Shown: piece after piece, positions 42,228-50,993 of the stretch
How positions within the stretch are numbered: position 1 is the stretch's first letter
How the letters are laid out: every line of letters begins with the position of its first letter
Assembly: GCF_902729445.1 (NCBI RefSeq)
Contig: NZ_CACVCE010000003.1
Coordinates: 68,260 to 132,259 of the forward strand
DNA: 64,000 nucleotides
From: Magnetospirillum sp902729445
GTDB taxonomy: Bacteria; Pseudomonadota; Alphaproteobacteria; Rhodospirillales; Magnetospirillaceae
Reading direction: 5' to 3'
Position numbers and translations under genes: made by a program
Notes under the pieces: model-generated
Told to the model about the DNA's origin: nothing
What the model saw: the letters and a program-made list of their open reading frames with translations, nothing else
Database searches by the model: none

Positions 42228-42740
42228 ATGAGTACCGTCCTGATCTCGATCTTCTGCCCCGACCGCACCGGCCTGATCGCCGCGATCACCGGCAGGCTGT
42301 TCGACCTTGGCGCCAATCTGGGCGACACCAGCTTCGCCATGCTGGGCGCCGGCGCCGAATTTACCTCGATCTGCGAATTGCCGGCCGGGTTCGACGCCCT
42401 CGAGATCGAGGGCGCGCTGGAAGCCATGCCGGAACTGGCCTCGGCGCAGATTTCGGTCAGGTCGTTCGACCTTGATTCCGCCCACGGCCCGGCCGGGCGG
42501 ATCACCCACCGGGTGGTGGTGTCGGGCGGCGACCGCCCCGGCCTGGTCGCCCGCCTGTCCGAGGTGTTCGGCGAGTTCAAGGCCAACATCGTGCGCATGG
42601 ACGCCCAGCGCCTTCCCGAACAGGGGCTTTACATCACCCGCTTCGCCGTCTCGTTGACGGAACGGGCCGATGCCTGCCTGGCAACGGTGGCCAATACCGC
42701 CGGCGAGTTGCACCTGACCTGCCATATCGAGACGGCGTGA
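42228..42740 (+). CDS. Tandem ACT-domain protein (GcvR-like)
   Basis: This 170-aa cytoplasmic protein is made of two ACT domains (about 4-75 and 85-160). The first has SIFCPDRTGLIAAITGRLFD and the second has VSGGDRPGLVARLSEVFGEF. The layout resembles the glycine-cleavage regulator GcvR and related amino-acid-sensing proteins. I chose the ATG at 42228 because it begins the ACT fold; an in-frame ATG at 42189 is possible. It overlaps the Crp/Fnr gene by 4 bp, which suggests they act together, but no target is evident. Confidence 0.75.
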   Translation: MSTVLISIFCPDRTGLIAAITGRLFDLGANLGDTSFAMLGAGAEFTSICELPAGFDALEIEGALEAMPELASAQISVRSFDLDSAHGPAGRITHRVVVSGGDRPGLVARLSEVFGEFKANIVRMDAQRLPEQGLYITRFAVSLTERADACLATVANTAGELHLTCHIETA

Positions 42741-43411
42741 GCGGATCGATGGACGAGGATATCGTCGCCTCGTTTCCCCAGTTCGCCAAACTGGACAATG
42801 CGGGCGCCCGTCTGTTGCGCGATTCGGCCCGTGTTGCCGCCATTCCCGCCGGCACGGTGCTGTTCCAGGACGGCGCCGAATGTTCCAGCTACGTCCTGGT
42901 GATGGACGGCTCGATCCGTGTGCAGAAGGTCGCCGAGAACGGGCGCGAGATCGTGCTGTACCGCGTTGAGTCCGGCCAATCCTGCGTGTTGACCACCAAT
43001 TGCCTGATCGCCCGCGAGGATTATGCCGCCGAGGGCATCGCCGAGACCGACGTCCGCGCGTTGGTCCTGCCGGCCGCGACCTTCCGCACCCTTCTCGGGC
43101 AATCGGAAGCGTTCCGGGATTTCGTGTTTTCGGCCTATGCGGCGCGGATCGGCGACCTTTTGATGTTGATCGAGGAAGTGGCCTTCGGCCGCGTCGATGT
43201 CCGCCTGGCCGCCTGGCTGCGCCAGCATGCCGATAGCGGCGGCACCGCCCGCGCCACCCACCAGGAAATCGCCGTCGAACTGGGCACGGCGCGCGAGGTG
43301 GTCAGCCGCCAGCTCAAGGAATTCGAGCGGCGCGGCTGGGTCAGTCTGCATCGCGGCCGCGTCGAGATCCGCGACACCAAGGGATTGTCCAGCCTGTCCG
43401 ACGGTGTGTGA
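42737..43411 (+). CDS. Crp/Fnr-family transcriptional regulator
   Basis: This 224-aa regulator has an N-terminal cyclic-nucleotide-binding-like beta-roll (about 15-125) and a C-terminal winged HTH (about 160-220, THQEIAVELGTAREVVSRQL). The FNR-type N-terminal cysteine cluster is missing; Cys occurs only at ECSSY, QSCVLTTNC and nearby. The ligand is unknown. The start may be the GTG at 42737, overlapping the ACT gene stop, or the ATG at 42749. A perfect dyad covers its own stop codon, before the next gene. Confidence 0.85.
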   Translation: MSGSMDEDIVASFPQFAKLDNAGARLLRDSARVAAIPAGTVLFQDGAECSSYVLVMDGSIRVQKVAENGREIVLYRVESGQSCVLTTNCLIAREDYAAEGIAETDVRALVLPAATFRTLLGQSEAFRDFVFSAYAARIGDLLMLIEEVAFGRVDVRLAAWLRQHADSGGTARATHQEIAVELGTAREVVSRQLKEFERRGWVSLHRGRVEIRDTKGLSSLSDGV

Positions 43412-43420
43412 CCTAGTCAC
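43408..43420. promoter_or_regulatory. GTGAC-CTA-GTCAC dyad upstream of the DUF2892 gene
   Basis: A perfect 5-bp dyad with 3-nt spacer resembles half-sites bound by Crp/Fnr proteins. It sits 62 bp upstream of the DUF2892 start. An operator role for the adjacent regulator is inferred only. Confidence 0.35.
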
Positions 43421-43482
43421 GGAGCGATGGCGCCCGTTGTGGTCTAGTGCCCCGACTGAACCATTTTGATGTCGGAGCAATC

Positions 43483-43674
43483 ATGAACAAGAACGTTGGC
43501 GGTATCGACCGCATCCTTCGCATTGTCGCTGGTATCGGCCTGATCGCCGTGTCCGCCCTGACCGACTATATCGGCCCGTGGGGCTTCATCGGCGTGGTGC
43601 CGCTGGCCACCGGCCTGATCGGCTGGTGCCCGGCCTACCTGCCGCTGGGCATCAAGACCTGCCGGAAGGCGTAA
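43483..43674 (+). CDS. DUF2892 small membrane protein
   Basis: The 63-aa product starts MNKNVGGIDRILRIVAGIGL, the DUF2892 signature. It has two predicted membrane helices (about 8-25 and 30-48) and a Cys pair near the end (GWCPAYLPLGIKTC). Similar domains join rhodanese in YgaP-type proteins, so a sulfur link is possible. GGAG lies 7 bases before the ATG. It overlaps the convergent putA end by 23 bp. Confidence 0.88.
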   Translation: MNKNVGGIDRILRIVAGIGLIAVSALTDYIGPWGFIGVVPLATGLIGWCPAYLPLGIKTCRKA

Positions 43675-46588
43675 ACGTCGGTTGACGGCCACCGGTCAGC
43701 AATCCGACATCGCCGCCAATGGCGGCGAGATTGATGCTGGTGGTCGTTTCCATCGCGTAACGGAACAGTGTGTGCGGGCCGCCGGCTTTCGGGCCGGTGC
43801 CCGACAGACCCTCGCCGCCGAACGGCTGTACCCCAACCACTGCCCCGATCTGACCGCGATTGACATAGATGTTGCCGACGCGCACGTTCTGGGCCACTTG
43901 TTGCCAAAACGAATCAATTCGTGAATGGATGCCGAGTGTCAGGCCATAGCCGCTGGCATTGATCCAATCCAGGACCGACCCCAGGTGCGACCGGGCGAAA
44001 TGCACCACGTGCAGGATCGGGCCGAACACTTCCGCGCCCAATAGATCGGCATTTTCCAGGCGAAAGGCTCGGGGGCCGAACATCGTCAGCTCCGCCAGAC
44101 CATCGGGGATGGGACATTCGAACAATCGGGTGGCCCGGTGCCCGATCCAATCGGCATGGGCTTGCAGGCGGTCGCGGGCGGCGGCGGCGATCACCGGGCC
44201 GATATCGGTCGCCAATTGCCAGGGCGGTCCCAGCCGCAGCTCGGCCGCAGCCCCGGCCAGCAGCCGCTCGACCGTTTTCGCAGTCTCATTTTGCACGAAC
44301 AGGATTCGCGCCGACGAACAGCGCTGGCCGGCCGAACGAAAGGCCGAGACAATGACGTCGTCCGCCAATTGCTCGGGCAAGGCCGAGGAATCGGCGATAG
44401 CCGCATTGATGCCGCCGGTCTCGGCGATCAGCGGAATGATCGGCCCCGCCCTGGCGGCCAGCCGGCGATTGATCGCCTGGGCGGTGGCGGTGGACCCGGT
44501 GAAGGAAACCCCGGCCACACCGGGATGGTCGATCAGGGCCTGGCCGATTTCGACGCCCCCGGTCACCAGATGCAAGGCGTCCCGGGGCACCCCGGCTTGG
44601 TGCAACAGATCGACCGCGCGGGCGGCGATCCTGGGCGTCTGCGGTGCTGCCTTGGCGACCACGGCATTGCCGGCGGCCAGGGCCGCCGCCACCTGGCCGA
44701 CGAAGATTGCGAGCGGGAAGTTCCACGGGCTGATGGCGGCGAACACCCCCCTGCCCTTCAGTCGCAACCGGTTGCTTTCGCCGGTCGGCCCCGGCAGAAC
44801 CATATCGCCCCCAAAATGTTTCCGCGCCTGCACGGCGTAATAGCGCAGGAAATCGACCGTCTCGCGCAGTTCGGCGATGGCGTCGGGGATGGTCTTGCCG
44901 GCCTCGTGGACCAGACCGGCGATCAGGTCCGGGGCCGCCGCTTCCACAAGATCCGACGCCTTTTCAAGGAGTTCCGCCCGTCCTTCGCCACCCAGTCGGT
45001 CCCAGGACCCGGACGCCGCGGCCGCTGCGTCAACCGCATGGTTGACATCGGTGGGTGCCGAGGTTGGCGGGCTGGGATGGTCGGGCCGGGAGGCGGCATG
45101 GCCTTCCATCATCGCCCGGATATCGGGCTCGGACAGGTCCCATCCCGCCGCCGCCCGCCGCTCGGGGGCAAACATCACGGACGGTTCCGGCAAGCCGCCG
45201 CCGCAGGCCTGGTGCGGGGCCTGGATCAGACTGTCGATGGGCGCATTCTTGTCAACCACGCCATTGACGAACGATCCGTTGGCGCCGTTTTCCAACAAAC
45301 GCCGGACCAGATAGGGCAGCAGATCATGGTGAAGACCCACGGGGGCATAGACCCGGCAGGGCTGGCTGGGGGCGATTTGCTCGTAGATCCGCTCGCCCAT
45401 GCCGTGTAGGCGCTGGAACTCCCAATCGGTGCGCGGCCCGGCCAAGGCTTCGATGGTGGCGATGGTCAAAGCATTGTGGGTGGCGAAGGCCGGATAGATG
45501 AATGTTTCGGCATCGAACAAAATGCGCGCGCAGGCAAGATAGGACAAATCGGTGGCCGCCTTGTCGGTGAAGACCGGATAGGTGTCCAGGCCGGCCTCTT
45601 GCGCCCGCTTGATCTCACCGTCCCAATAGGCGCCCTTGACCAGGCGCACCACCAGGCGAACGCCCCGTCCACGGGCCATGTCCGCCAAATAGCCACACAC
45701 CGCCCGGGCCCGCTTCTGATAGGCCTGAACCGCCAGCCCCAGCCCGTCCCACCATTCCAGGCGCTCCAGGACATCCAGCGTCGGATGCAGGCGGCTGGCC
45801 TCCTCGGCGTCGATTGTCAACCCGACATTGACACCGTGGGCCAGGCGCCCCAGTTCGGCCAGGCGGGGCACCAACTGGGCCAGAACCCGCTCGGTCTGCG
45901 CCGCCTCGAAGCGGGGATGCAGGGCCGAAAGCTTGACCGAGATGCCCGGCCCCACAATCGGCCCCTGGCCGCCGGATGTCCGGCCGATGGCGGCGATGGC
46001 CTCGGCATAGGCGTCGAAATGGCGATCGGCATCGGCCTGGGTCCTGGCCCCTTCCCCCAGCATGTCGAAGGAATAGCGATAGCTGGGATCGGCCCGGGCC
46101 AGGGCGTCCTCGATGGTGCCCCCCATCACGAATTGGCGGGCCAGCAAGCGCACCGCTTGCGCCAAGGCCGCCCGCAGGACCGGCTCGCCCAGCCGCGCCG
46201 CCAGGCCGGCATGGTGCAGCAGGTCAGCCCCGGTCGCCAGCCCCCAGGCCGCAACGTTGACCAGCCGCGATGGTGAATGGCCCAGATGGCGATGCCAGTC
46301 CCCATGCCCCAACCGGTCCTCGATCAAGGCGTCGATGGTGGCGCCGTCGGGAATCCTGAGCAGCGATTCGGCGATCACCATCAGGCTGACCCCTTCCGCA
46401 TTGGACAGGCTGAATTCCTGCAAGAACGCGTCGAACAGAGCCGGCGGCCGGTTGCGGGCCGCCTGGATCAATTGCGCGGCGCGGTCCTGCACACCGGCCG
46501 GCGGCAGTGCGACCTGGGCCAGCAATTCCCGCAGGCAGGCGGCTTCGTCCTGGTGATGAGCGGTGATGATCGGGTGGCGATCGGACAT
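43652..46588 (-). CDS. putA: Bifunctional proline dehydrogenase / P5C dehydrogenase PutA
   Basis: PutA oxidises proline to glutamate in two steps. The 978-aa product has an FAD proline dehydrogenase domain (about 70-460), with GPGISVKLSALHPRFE, VRLVKGAYWDGEIK and ATHNALT. It also has an aldehyde dehydrogenase domain (about 530-960), with AISPWNFPLAIFVGQ, GFSFTGST-like VSFTGSTATA and the catalytic Cys in SAGQRCSSAR. There is no N-terminal ribbon-helix-helix, so it is a non-regulatory PutA. The start MSDRHPIITAHHQ has AAAGGGG upstream. Confidence 0.95.
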   Translation of the reverse strand: MSDRHPIITAHHQDEAACLRELLAQVALPPAGVQDRAAQLIQAARNRPPALFDAFLQEFSLSNAEGVSLMVIAESLLRIPDGATIDALIEDRLGHGDWHRHLGHSPSRLVNVAAWGLATGADLLHHAGLAARLGEPVLRAALAQAVRLLARQFVMGGTIEDALARADPSYRYSFDMLGEGARTQADADRHFDAYAEAIAAIGRTSGGQGPIVGPGISVKLSALHPRFEAAQTERVLAQLVPRLAELGRLAHGVNVGLTIDAEEASRLHPTLDVLERLEWWDGLGLAVQAYQKRARAVCGYLADMARGRGVRLVVRLVKGAYWDGEIKRAQEAGLDTYPVFTDKAATDLSYLACARILFDAETFIYPAFATHNALTIATIEALAGPRTDWEFQRLHGMGERIYEQIAPSQPCRVYAPVGLHHDLLPYLVRRLLENGANGSFVNGVVDKNAPIDSLIQAPHQACGGGLPEPSVMFAPERRAAAGWDLSEPDIRAMMEGHAASRPDHPSPPTSAPTDVNHAVDAAAAASGSWDRLGGEGRAELLEKASDLVEAAAPDLIAGLVHEAGKTIPDAIAELRETVDFLRYYAVQARKHFGGDMVLPGPTGESNRLRLKGRGVFAAISPWNFPLAIFVGQVAAALAAGNAVVAKAAPQTPRIAARAVDLLHQAGVPRDALHLVTGGVEIGQALIDHPGVAGVSFTGSTATAQAINRRLAARAGPIIPLIAETGGINAAIADSSALPEQLADDVIVSAFRSAGQRCSSARILFVQNETAKTVERLLAGAAAELRLGPPWQLATDIGPVIAAAARDRLQAHADWIGHRATRLFECPIPDGLAELTMFGPRAFRLENADLLGAEVFGPILHVVHFARSHLGSVLDWINASGYGLTLGIHSRIDSFWQQVAQNVRVGNIYVNRGQIGAVVGVQPFGGEGLSGTGPKAGGPHTLFRYAMETTTSINLAAIGGDVGLLTGGRQPTFTPSGRS

Positions 46589-46697
46589 GGTGGCCCCCTT
46601 TCTTCGGATGTGCGATACCAATCGCTGTCGTTCAAGGGGCGGCGGGCATGCCGCTTGCATCAAGAATCCGGTTTCATACGGGGGAGAGTGACCGAAG

Positions 46698-47432
46698 ATG
46701 ACCTATTGTTTGGCGATGGCCTTGGACGAGGGCCTGGTTCTGGCGTCCGACTCGCGCACCAATGCCGGTGTCGACCACATTTCGACCTATCGCAAGATGC
46801 GGGTGTGGCAAAAGGACGAAGACCGCCTGATCGTGCTGCTGAGCGCCGGCAACCTGGCGATCACCCAGGCGGTGGTGGCGATCCTGGAACAGAACGTCCG
46901 CGCTGACGCCACCGACCACAGCGTCCTGAACGTCGATTCACTGCAGCACGCCGCCCGGCTGGTCGGCCAGGCGGTGCGCCAGGTCTATCACCATGACGGC
47001 AAGGCCTTGAAGGAAGCCGGGGTGGATTTCACCATCTCGTTGATCCTGGGTGGCCAGATCAAGGGCGAAGAACCGCGCCTGTTCATGATCTACGCCGCCG
47101 GCAATTTCATCGAGGCGACGCCCGAGACCCCTTATTTCCAGATTGGCGAAACCAAATACGGCAAGCCGATCATCGACCGCATGGTCAACACCAAGACCGA
47201 CCTGACCAGCGCCGCCAAATGCGCCCTGGTATCGCTGGATTCGACCATCCGTTCGAACATGACGGTCGGCCTGCCAATCGATCTGTTGGTCTATCGCAAG
47301 GACACCTTCAAGGTCGCCACCCATCAGGTGGTGCGCGACCACGACCCCTATTTCGAGGACTTGCGCACCCATTGGGGCAAGGGCATCCGCGAATTGTTCC
47401 AGCGCCTGCCCGACCCGCCGTGGGAAATCTAG
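46698..47432 (+). CDS. Anbu proteasome-related peptidase
   Basis: This 244-aa protein of the bacterial Anbu (ancestral beta subunit) group starts MTYCLAMALDEGLVLASDSR followed by TNAGVDHISTYRKM. Thr2 would be the N-terminal nucleophile after Met removal. Anbu forms open helical rings, and its substrates are unclear. In many bacteria it is linked to an alpha-E protein, a circularly permuted ATP-grasp protein and a transglutaminase-like protein. None is adjacent here: the flanks are divergent putA and convergent dnaE. Confidence 0.93.
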   Translation: MTYCLAMALDEGLVLASDSRTNAGVDHISTYRKMRVWQKDEDRLIVLLSAGNLAITQAVVAILEQNVRADATDHSVLNVDSLQHAARLVGQAVRQVYHHDGKALKEAGVDFTISLILGGQIKGEEPRLFMIYAAGNFIEATPETPYFQIGETKYGKPIIDRMVNTKTDLTSAAKCALVSLDSTIRSNMTVGLPIDLLVYRKDTFKVATHQVVRDHDPYFEDLRTHWGKGIRELFQRLPDPPWEI

Positions 47433-47495
47433 CGCATTTCCCGGTCTGACCCGGTCGGAGCGGAACATGCGCCAAGCCCGCGCGGCGTGTGAGCG

Positions 47496-47510
47496 GGCCC
47501 GGCACGGGCC
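47496..47510. terminator. Short hairpin between convergent Anbu and dnaE genes
   Basis: GGCCCG-GCA-CGGGCC lies between the two 3' ends. The T-run is absent, so this is only a weak candidate for a shared terminator. Confidence 0.35.
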
Positions 47511-47522
47511 GTACGGACAAAC

Positions 47523-50500
47523 TTAGATTTCCTCGACCTCGACGATGCCCGACACCGAGCGAAGCGCCCCCATGAAGGCCGGGCTGAGCTGGATGGTCTG
47601 TTTCAGCCCGATTTCGACCTCGCGGTTGCCGATCTGTGAGACGATGGTGATGCGGTTGCGTCCGCGCGCTTCCTTCTCGACCAGCCCGGCCAGGGCGGGC
47701 AGCGGCGCCTCGTCGCGGATGGTGATGCGCAGGCCTGCGGCCGCCTTGGCCGCCTCCTGGTCCAGCGAGGCGATGCGCTGGCAGGTCAGGCGCAATTGCT
47801 CGTCTTCGAGGCGGGCATCGACCTCGAGCAGCAGCGGACCGCCGGCTTCCAGCAATTCGCGGGTGGTGTTCAGGACTTCCGAGAAGCAGGTGACCTCGAA
47901 CATGCCCGAGGCGTCGGACAGGGTCAGGAAGGCGTAGCGGCTGCCCTTGGCAGACGTGCGTTCCTGCTTCGACAACAGATTGCCGGCCAGCTTCACCCGC
48001 CCCTTGCCGCCGGCCTGCAGATGGCGCGGCAACTCGGTGATCTTCAAGGCGCCCAGGCGCTTCAGGCTTTTGGCGAAGGCGTCCAGCGGATGGGCCGACA
48101 GATAGAAGCCGATGGCGTCGAATTCCTGGCTCAGTTTCTCGTGCGGTGACCAGTCGGGGGCGTTTTCCAGCTTGGGTGCGGGGGCAACGTTGCCGCCCAG
48201 CAGACTCATCTGCTGCGAGCCGCGGCTTTCCGCCTCGGCCGCCGCGAAGCGCATCAGCGATTCGACATTCTTGAACACCTTGCCACGGTTCTTTTCCAGG
48301 CTGTCGAACACGCCGGCCCGGACCATGTTTTCCATCTGGCGGCGGTTCAGCTGCTTGGTATCCAGCCTGCGGGCAAAATCGAACAGATCCTTGTAGGGAC
48401 CGCCACGGTCGCGTTCGTCGGCGATGGATCGGCACGCGCCCTCACCGACATTCTTCAAGGCCGCCAGGGCATAGCGCACCGCCAAGGTGCCGTCGGGCAG
48501 CTTTTCCACCGAGAAATCGGCGCGCGACTTGTTGATGTCGGGGGGCAACAGCTTGATTTTCAGCCGGTCGAGTTCCTGTCGGAAGGCGTTCAGCTTGTCG
48601 GTCGAGCTGATTTCGTAGGTCATGGTCGCCGCCATGAACTCGGCCGGATGGTTGGCCTTCAGCCAGGCGGTCTGATAGGCGATCAGCGCATAGGCCGCCG
48701 CGTGCGACTTGTTGAAGCCGTATTCTGCGAATTTCGCCACCTTGTCGAAGATCATCGAGGCCTGGTCGCCATCGACGCCGCGCGCCACCGCGCCATCGAC
48801 GAAGGCCTTGCGCTGGGCCTCCATCTCTTCCTTGATCTTCTTGCCCATGGCGCGGCGCAACAGATCGGCGCCGCCCAGCGAATAGCCGGACAGCACCTGG
48901 GCGATCTGCATCACCTGTTCCTGGTAGACCATGATCCCGAAGGTTTCCTTCAAGATCGGCTCCAGCAACGGATGCATGTAATCCGGCTGCTCCAGCCCGT
49001 GCTTGCAGGCGATGTAGCGCGGAATCTGGTCCATCGGGCCGGGGCGATACAGCGCCACCACGGCGATCAGGTCTTCCAGCCGGTTCGGCCGCATTTTGCG
49101 CAGCACGTCGCGCATGCCCGAACTTTCCAGCTGGAACACGCCGGCGGTGTCGCCCCGGGTCAAGAGTTCGTAGGAATGCTGGTCATCCAGCGGCAACGCC
49201 GACAGATCGACCTCGGTGCCGGTGACCTTCTTGATGTGCTTGATGGCGGTGATCATCACCGACAAGGTCTTAAGGCCCAGGAAGTCGAACTTGACCAGGC
49301 CGGCCGCTTCCACCCACTTCATGTTGAACTGGGTCACCGGCATGTCGGACCGGGGATCGCGATAAAGCGGCACCAGTTCGTCCAGCGAGCGATCGCCGAT
49401 CACCACGCCGGCCGCGTGGGTCGAGGCATGGCGGTAAAGCCCTTCCAGCTTCATCGCCAGATCGATCAAATGGCCGACCGCCTCGTCGCGCTCGCGGGCT
49501 TCCTTGAGCTGCGGTTCGACCTCCAAGGCCTGTTCCAGGGTTACCGGATTGGCCGGATTGTTGGGGACCAGCTTGCAGATGCGATCGACCTGTCCGTACG
49601 GCATCTGCAGCACGCGGCCGACGTCGCGCAGCACCGCACGGGCCTGCAATTTACCGAAGGTGATGATCTGGGCGACCTGGGCGTAGCCGTATTTGTCCTG
49701 GACATAGCGAATGGTTTCTTCGCGGCGGTCCTGGCAGAAATCGATGTCGAAGTCGGGCATCGACACGCGTTCGGGGTTCAGGAAGCGTTCGAACAGCAAA
49801 CCCCAGCGCAACGGGTCGAGATCGGTGATGGTCAGCGCCCACGCCACCGCCGAGCCGGCGCCCGAACCACGGCCCGGGCCGACCGGTATGTCGTGCGCCT
49901 TCGACCATTGAATGAAATCCGACACGATCAGGAAGTAGCCGGGAAAGCCCATCTGCTCGATCACGCCGATTTCGTACTCGATGCGCTCGCGATAGGGCTT
50001 GGCGGCGTGTTCCTTCTCGTCGTCGGTCATGCCGGGCTGGAAGACGTGCTTTTCCAACCGGGCTTCCAACCCTTCCAGGCACTTCTTGCGTAAGACCTCG
50101 GCCTCGGTCAGACCATCCATGCGATAAGGCGGCAGGATCGGCTTGCGCTTGAACACCATGAAGGCGCAGCGCTTGGCCACCACCAGCGTATTGTCGCAGG
50201 CCTCGGGCAAATCGGCGAACAGCGCCCGCATTTCCTCGGGGCTCTTGAAATAATGCTCGGGCGTCAGGCGGCGGCGCTCTTCCTGGGCGACATAGGCGCC
50301 CTCGGCGATGCAGATCAGGGCATCGTGCGCTTCGTACATGGCGCGGTCGGCGAAGAACGGCTCGTTGGTGGCAACCAGCGGCAGCCCATGCTTATAGGCC
50401 AGCTCGACCAGTGCCGGCTCGACCCGGTCCTGGGCATTGATGCCGTGGCGCTGCAGTTCGACATAGGTGCGGCCGGGAAAGGCCTGGGCCAGGCGGACCA

Positions 50501-50987
50501 GCAGGATTTCCGCCTTGTCGGCCTGGCCTTCCGTCAACAGGCGGTTGACGGGGCCGCCGCCGGCCCCGGTCAGCAGCAAAAGACCGGCCGAATGGGCCTC
50601 GAGGTCCAACAGCCGCACCTGCGGCGTTTCCCCGGCATCGGTTTCCAGATAGGCCTTGGACACCAGCTTCAGCAGGTTGGAATAGCCGGTCTCGTTCTGG
50701 CACAGCAGCACCAGCCAATCGGGATTGGGCTTGCGCCCGTCCTTCGAGGGCGCTCCGTCATCGCGGCGCACCGCCACCTGACAGCCGATGATCGGCTGGA
50801 TGCCGGCATCGGCGCACGAGGTCGAGAATTCCAGCCCGCCGAACAGATTGCCGGTGTCGGCGATGCCCACCGCCGGCATCTTCATCTTCTCGCACAGCTT
50901 GGTCAGCTGCTTGATCTTGATGGCGCCTTCCGACAGCGAATAGGCGGTGTGGACCCTGAGATGGACGAAATCGGCGTGGTTGGGCAT
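47523..50987 (-). CDS. dnaE: DNA polymerase III alpha subunit DnaE
   Basis: DnaE is the replicative polymerase catalytic subunit. The 1154-aa product matches DnaE1 length. It has an N-terminal PHP domain (FVHLRVHTAYSLSEGAIKI), a C-family palm with PDFDIDFCQDRREETI (catalytic Asp pair), HASTHAAGVVIGD, FNKSHAAAYALIAYQTAWLK, and an OB-fold and tau-binding C-terminus. No intein is seen. It follows the slt gene by 6 bp on the same strand. Confidence 0.97.
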   Translation of the reverse strand: MPNHADFVHLRVHTAYSLSEGAIKIKQLTKLCEKMKMPAVGIADTGNLFGGLEFSTSCADAGIQPIIGCQVAVRRDDGAPSKDGRKPNPDWLVLLCQNETGYSNLLKLVSKAYLETDAGETPQVRLLDLEAHSAGLLLLTGAGGGPVNRLLTEGQADKAEILLVRLAQAFPGRTYVELQRHGINAQDRVEPALVELAYKHGLPLVATNEPFFADRAMYEAHDALICIAEGAYVAQEERRRLTPEHYFKSPEEMRALFADLPEACDNTLVVAKRCAFMVFKRKPILPPYRMDGLTEAEVLRKKCLEGLEARLEKHVFQPGMTDDEKEHAAKPYRERIEYEIGVIEQMGFPGYFLIVSDFIQWSKAHDIPVGPGRGSGAGSAVAWALTITDLDPLRWGLLFERFLNPERVSMPDFDIDFCQDRREETIRYVQDKYGYAQVAQIITFGKLQARAVLRDVGRVLQMPYGQVDRICKLVPNNPANPVTLEQALEVEPQLKEARERDEAVGHLIDLAMKLEGLYRHASTHAAGVVIGDRSLDELVPLYRDPRSDMPVTQFNMKWVEAAGLVKFDFLGLKTLSVMITAIKHIKKVTGTEVDLSALPLDDQHSYELLTRGDTAGVFQLESSGMRDVLRKMRPNRLEDLIAVVALYRPGPMDQIPRYIACKHGLEQPDYMHPLLEPILKETFGIMVYQEQVMQIAQVLSGYSLGGADLLRRAMGKKIKEEMEAQRKAFVDGAVARGVDGDQASMIFDKVAKFAEYGFNKSHAAAYALIAYQTAWLKANHPAEFMAATMTYEISSTDKLNAFRQELDRLKIKLLPPDINKSRADFSVEKLPDGTLAVRYALAALKNVGEGACRSIADERDRGGPYKDLFDFARRLDTKQLNRRQMENMVRAGVFDSLEKNRGKVFKNVESLMRFAAAEAESRGSQQMSLLGGNVAPAPKLENAPDWSPHEKLSQEFDAIGFYLSAHPLDAFAKSLKRLGALKITELPRHLQAGGKGRVKLAGNLLSKQERTSAKGSRYAFLTLSDASGMFEVTCFSEVLNTTRELLEAGGPLLLEVDARLEDEQLRLTCQRIASLDQEAAKAAAGLRITIRDEAPLPALAGLVEKEARGRNRITIVSQIGNREVEIGLKQTIQLSPAFMGALRSVSGIVEVEEI

Positions 50988-50993
50988 GACGGC

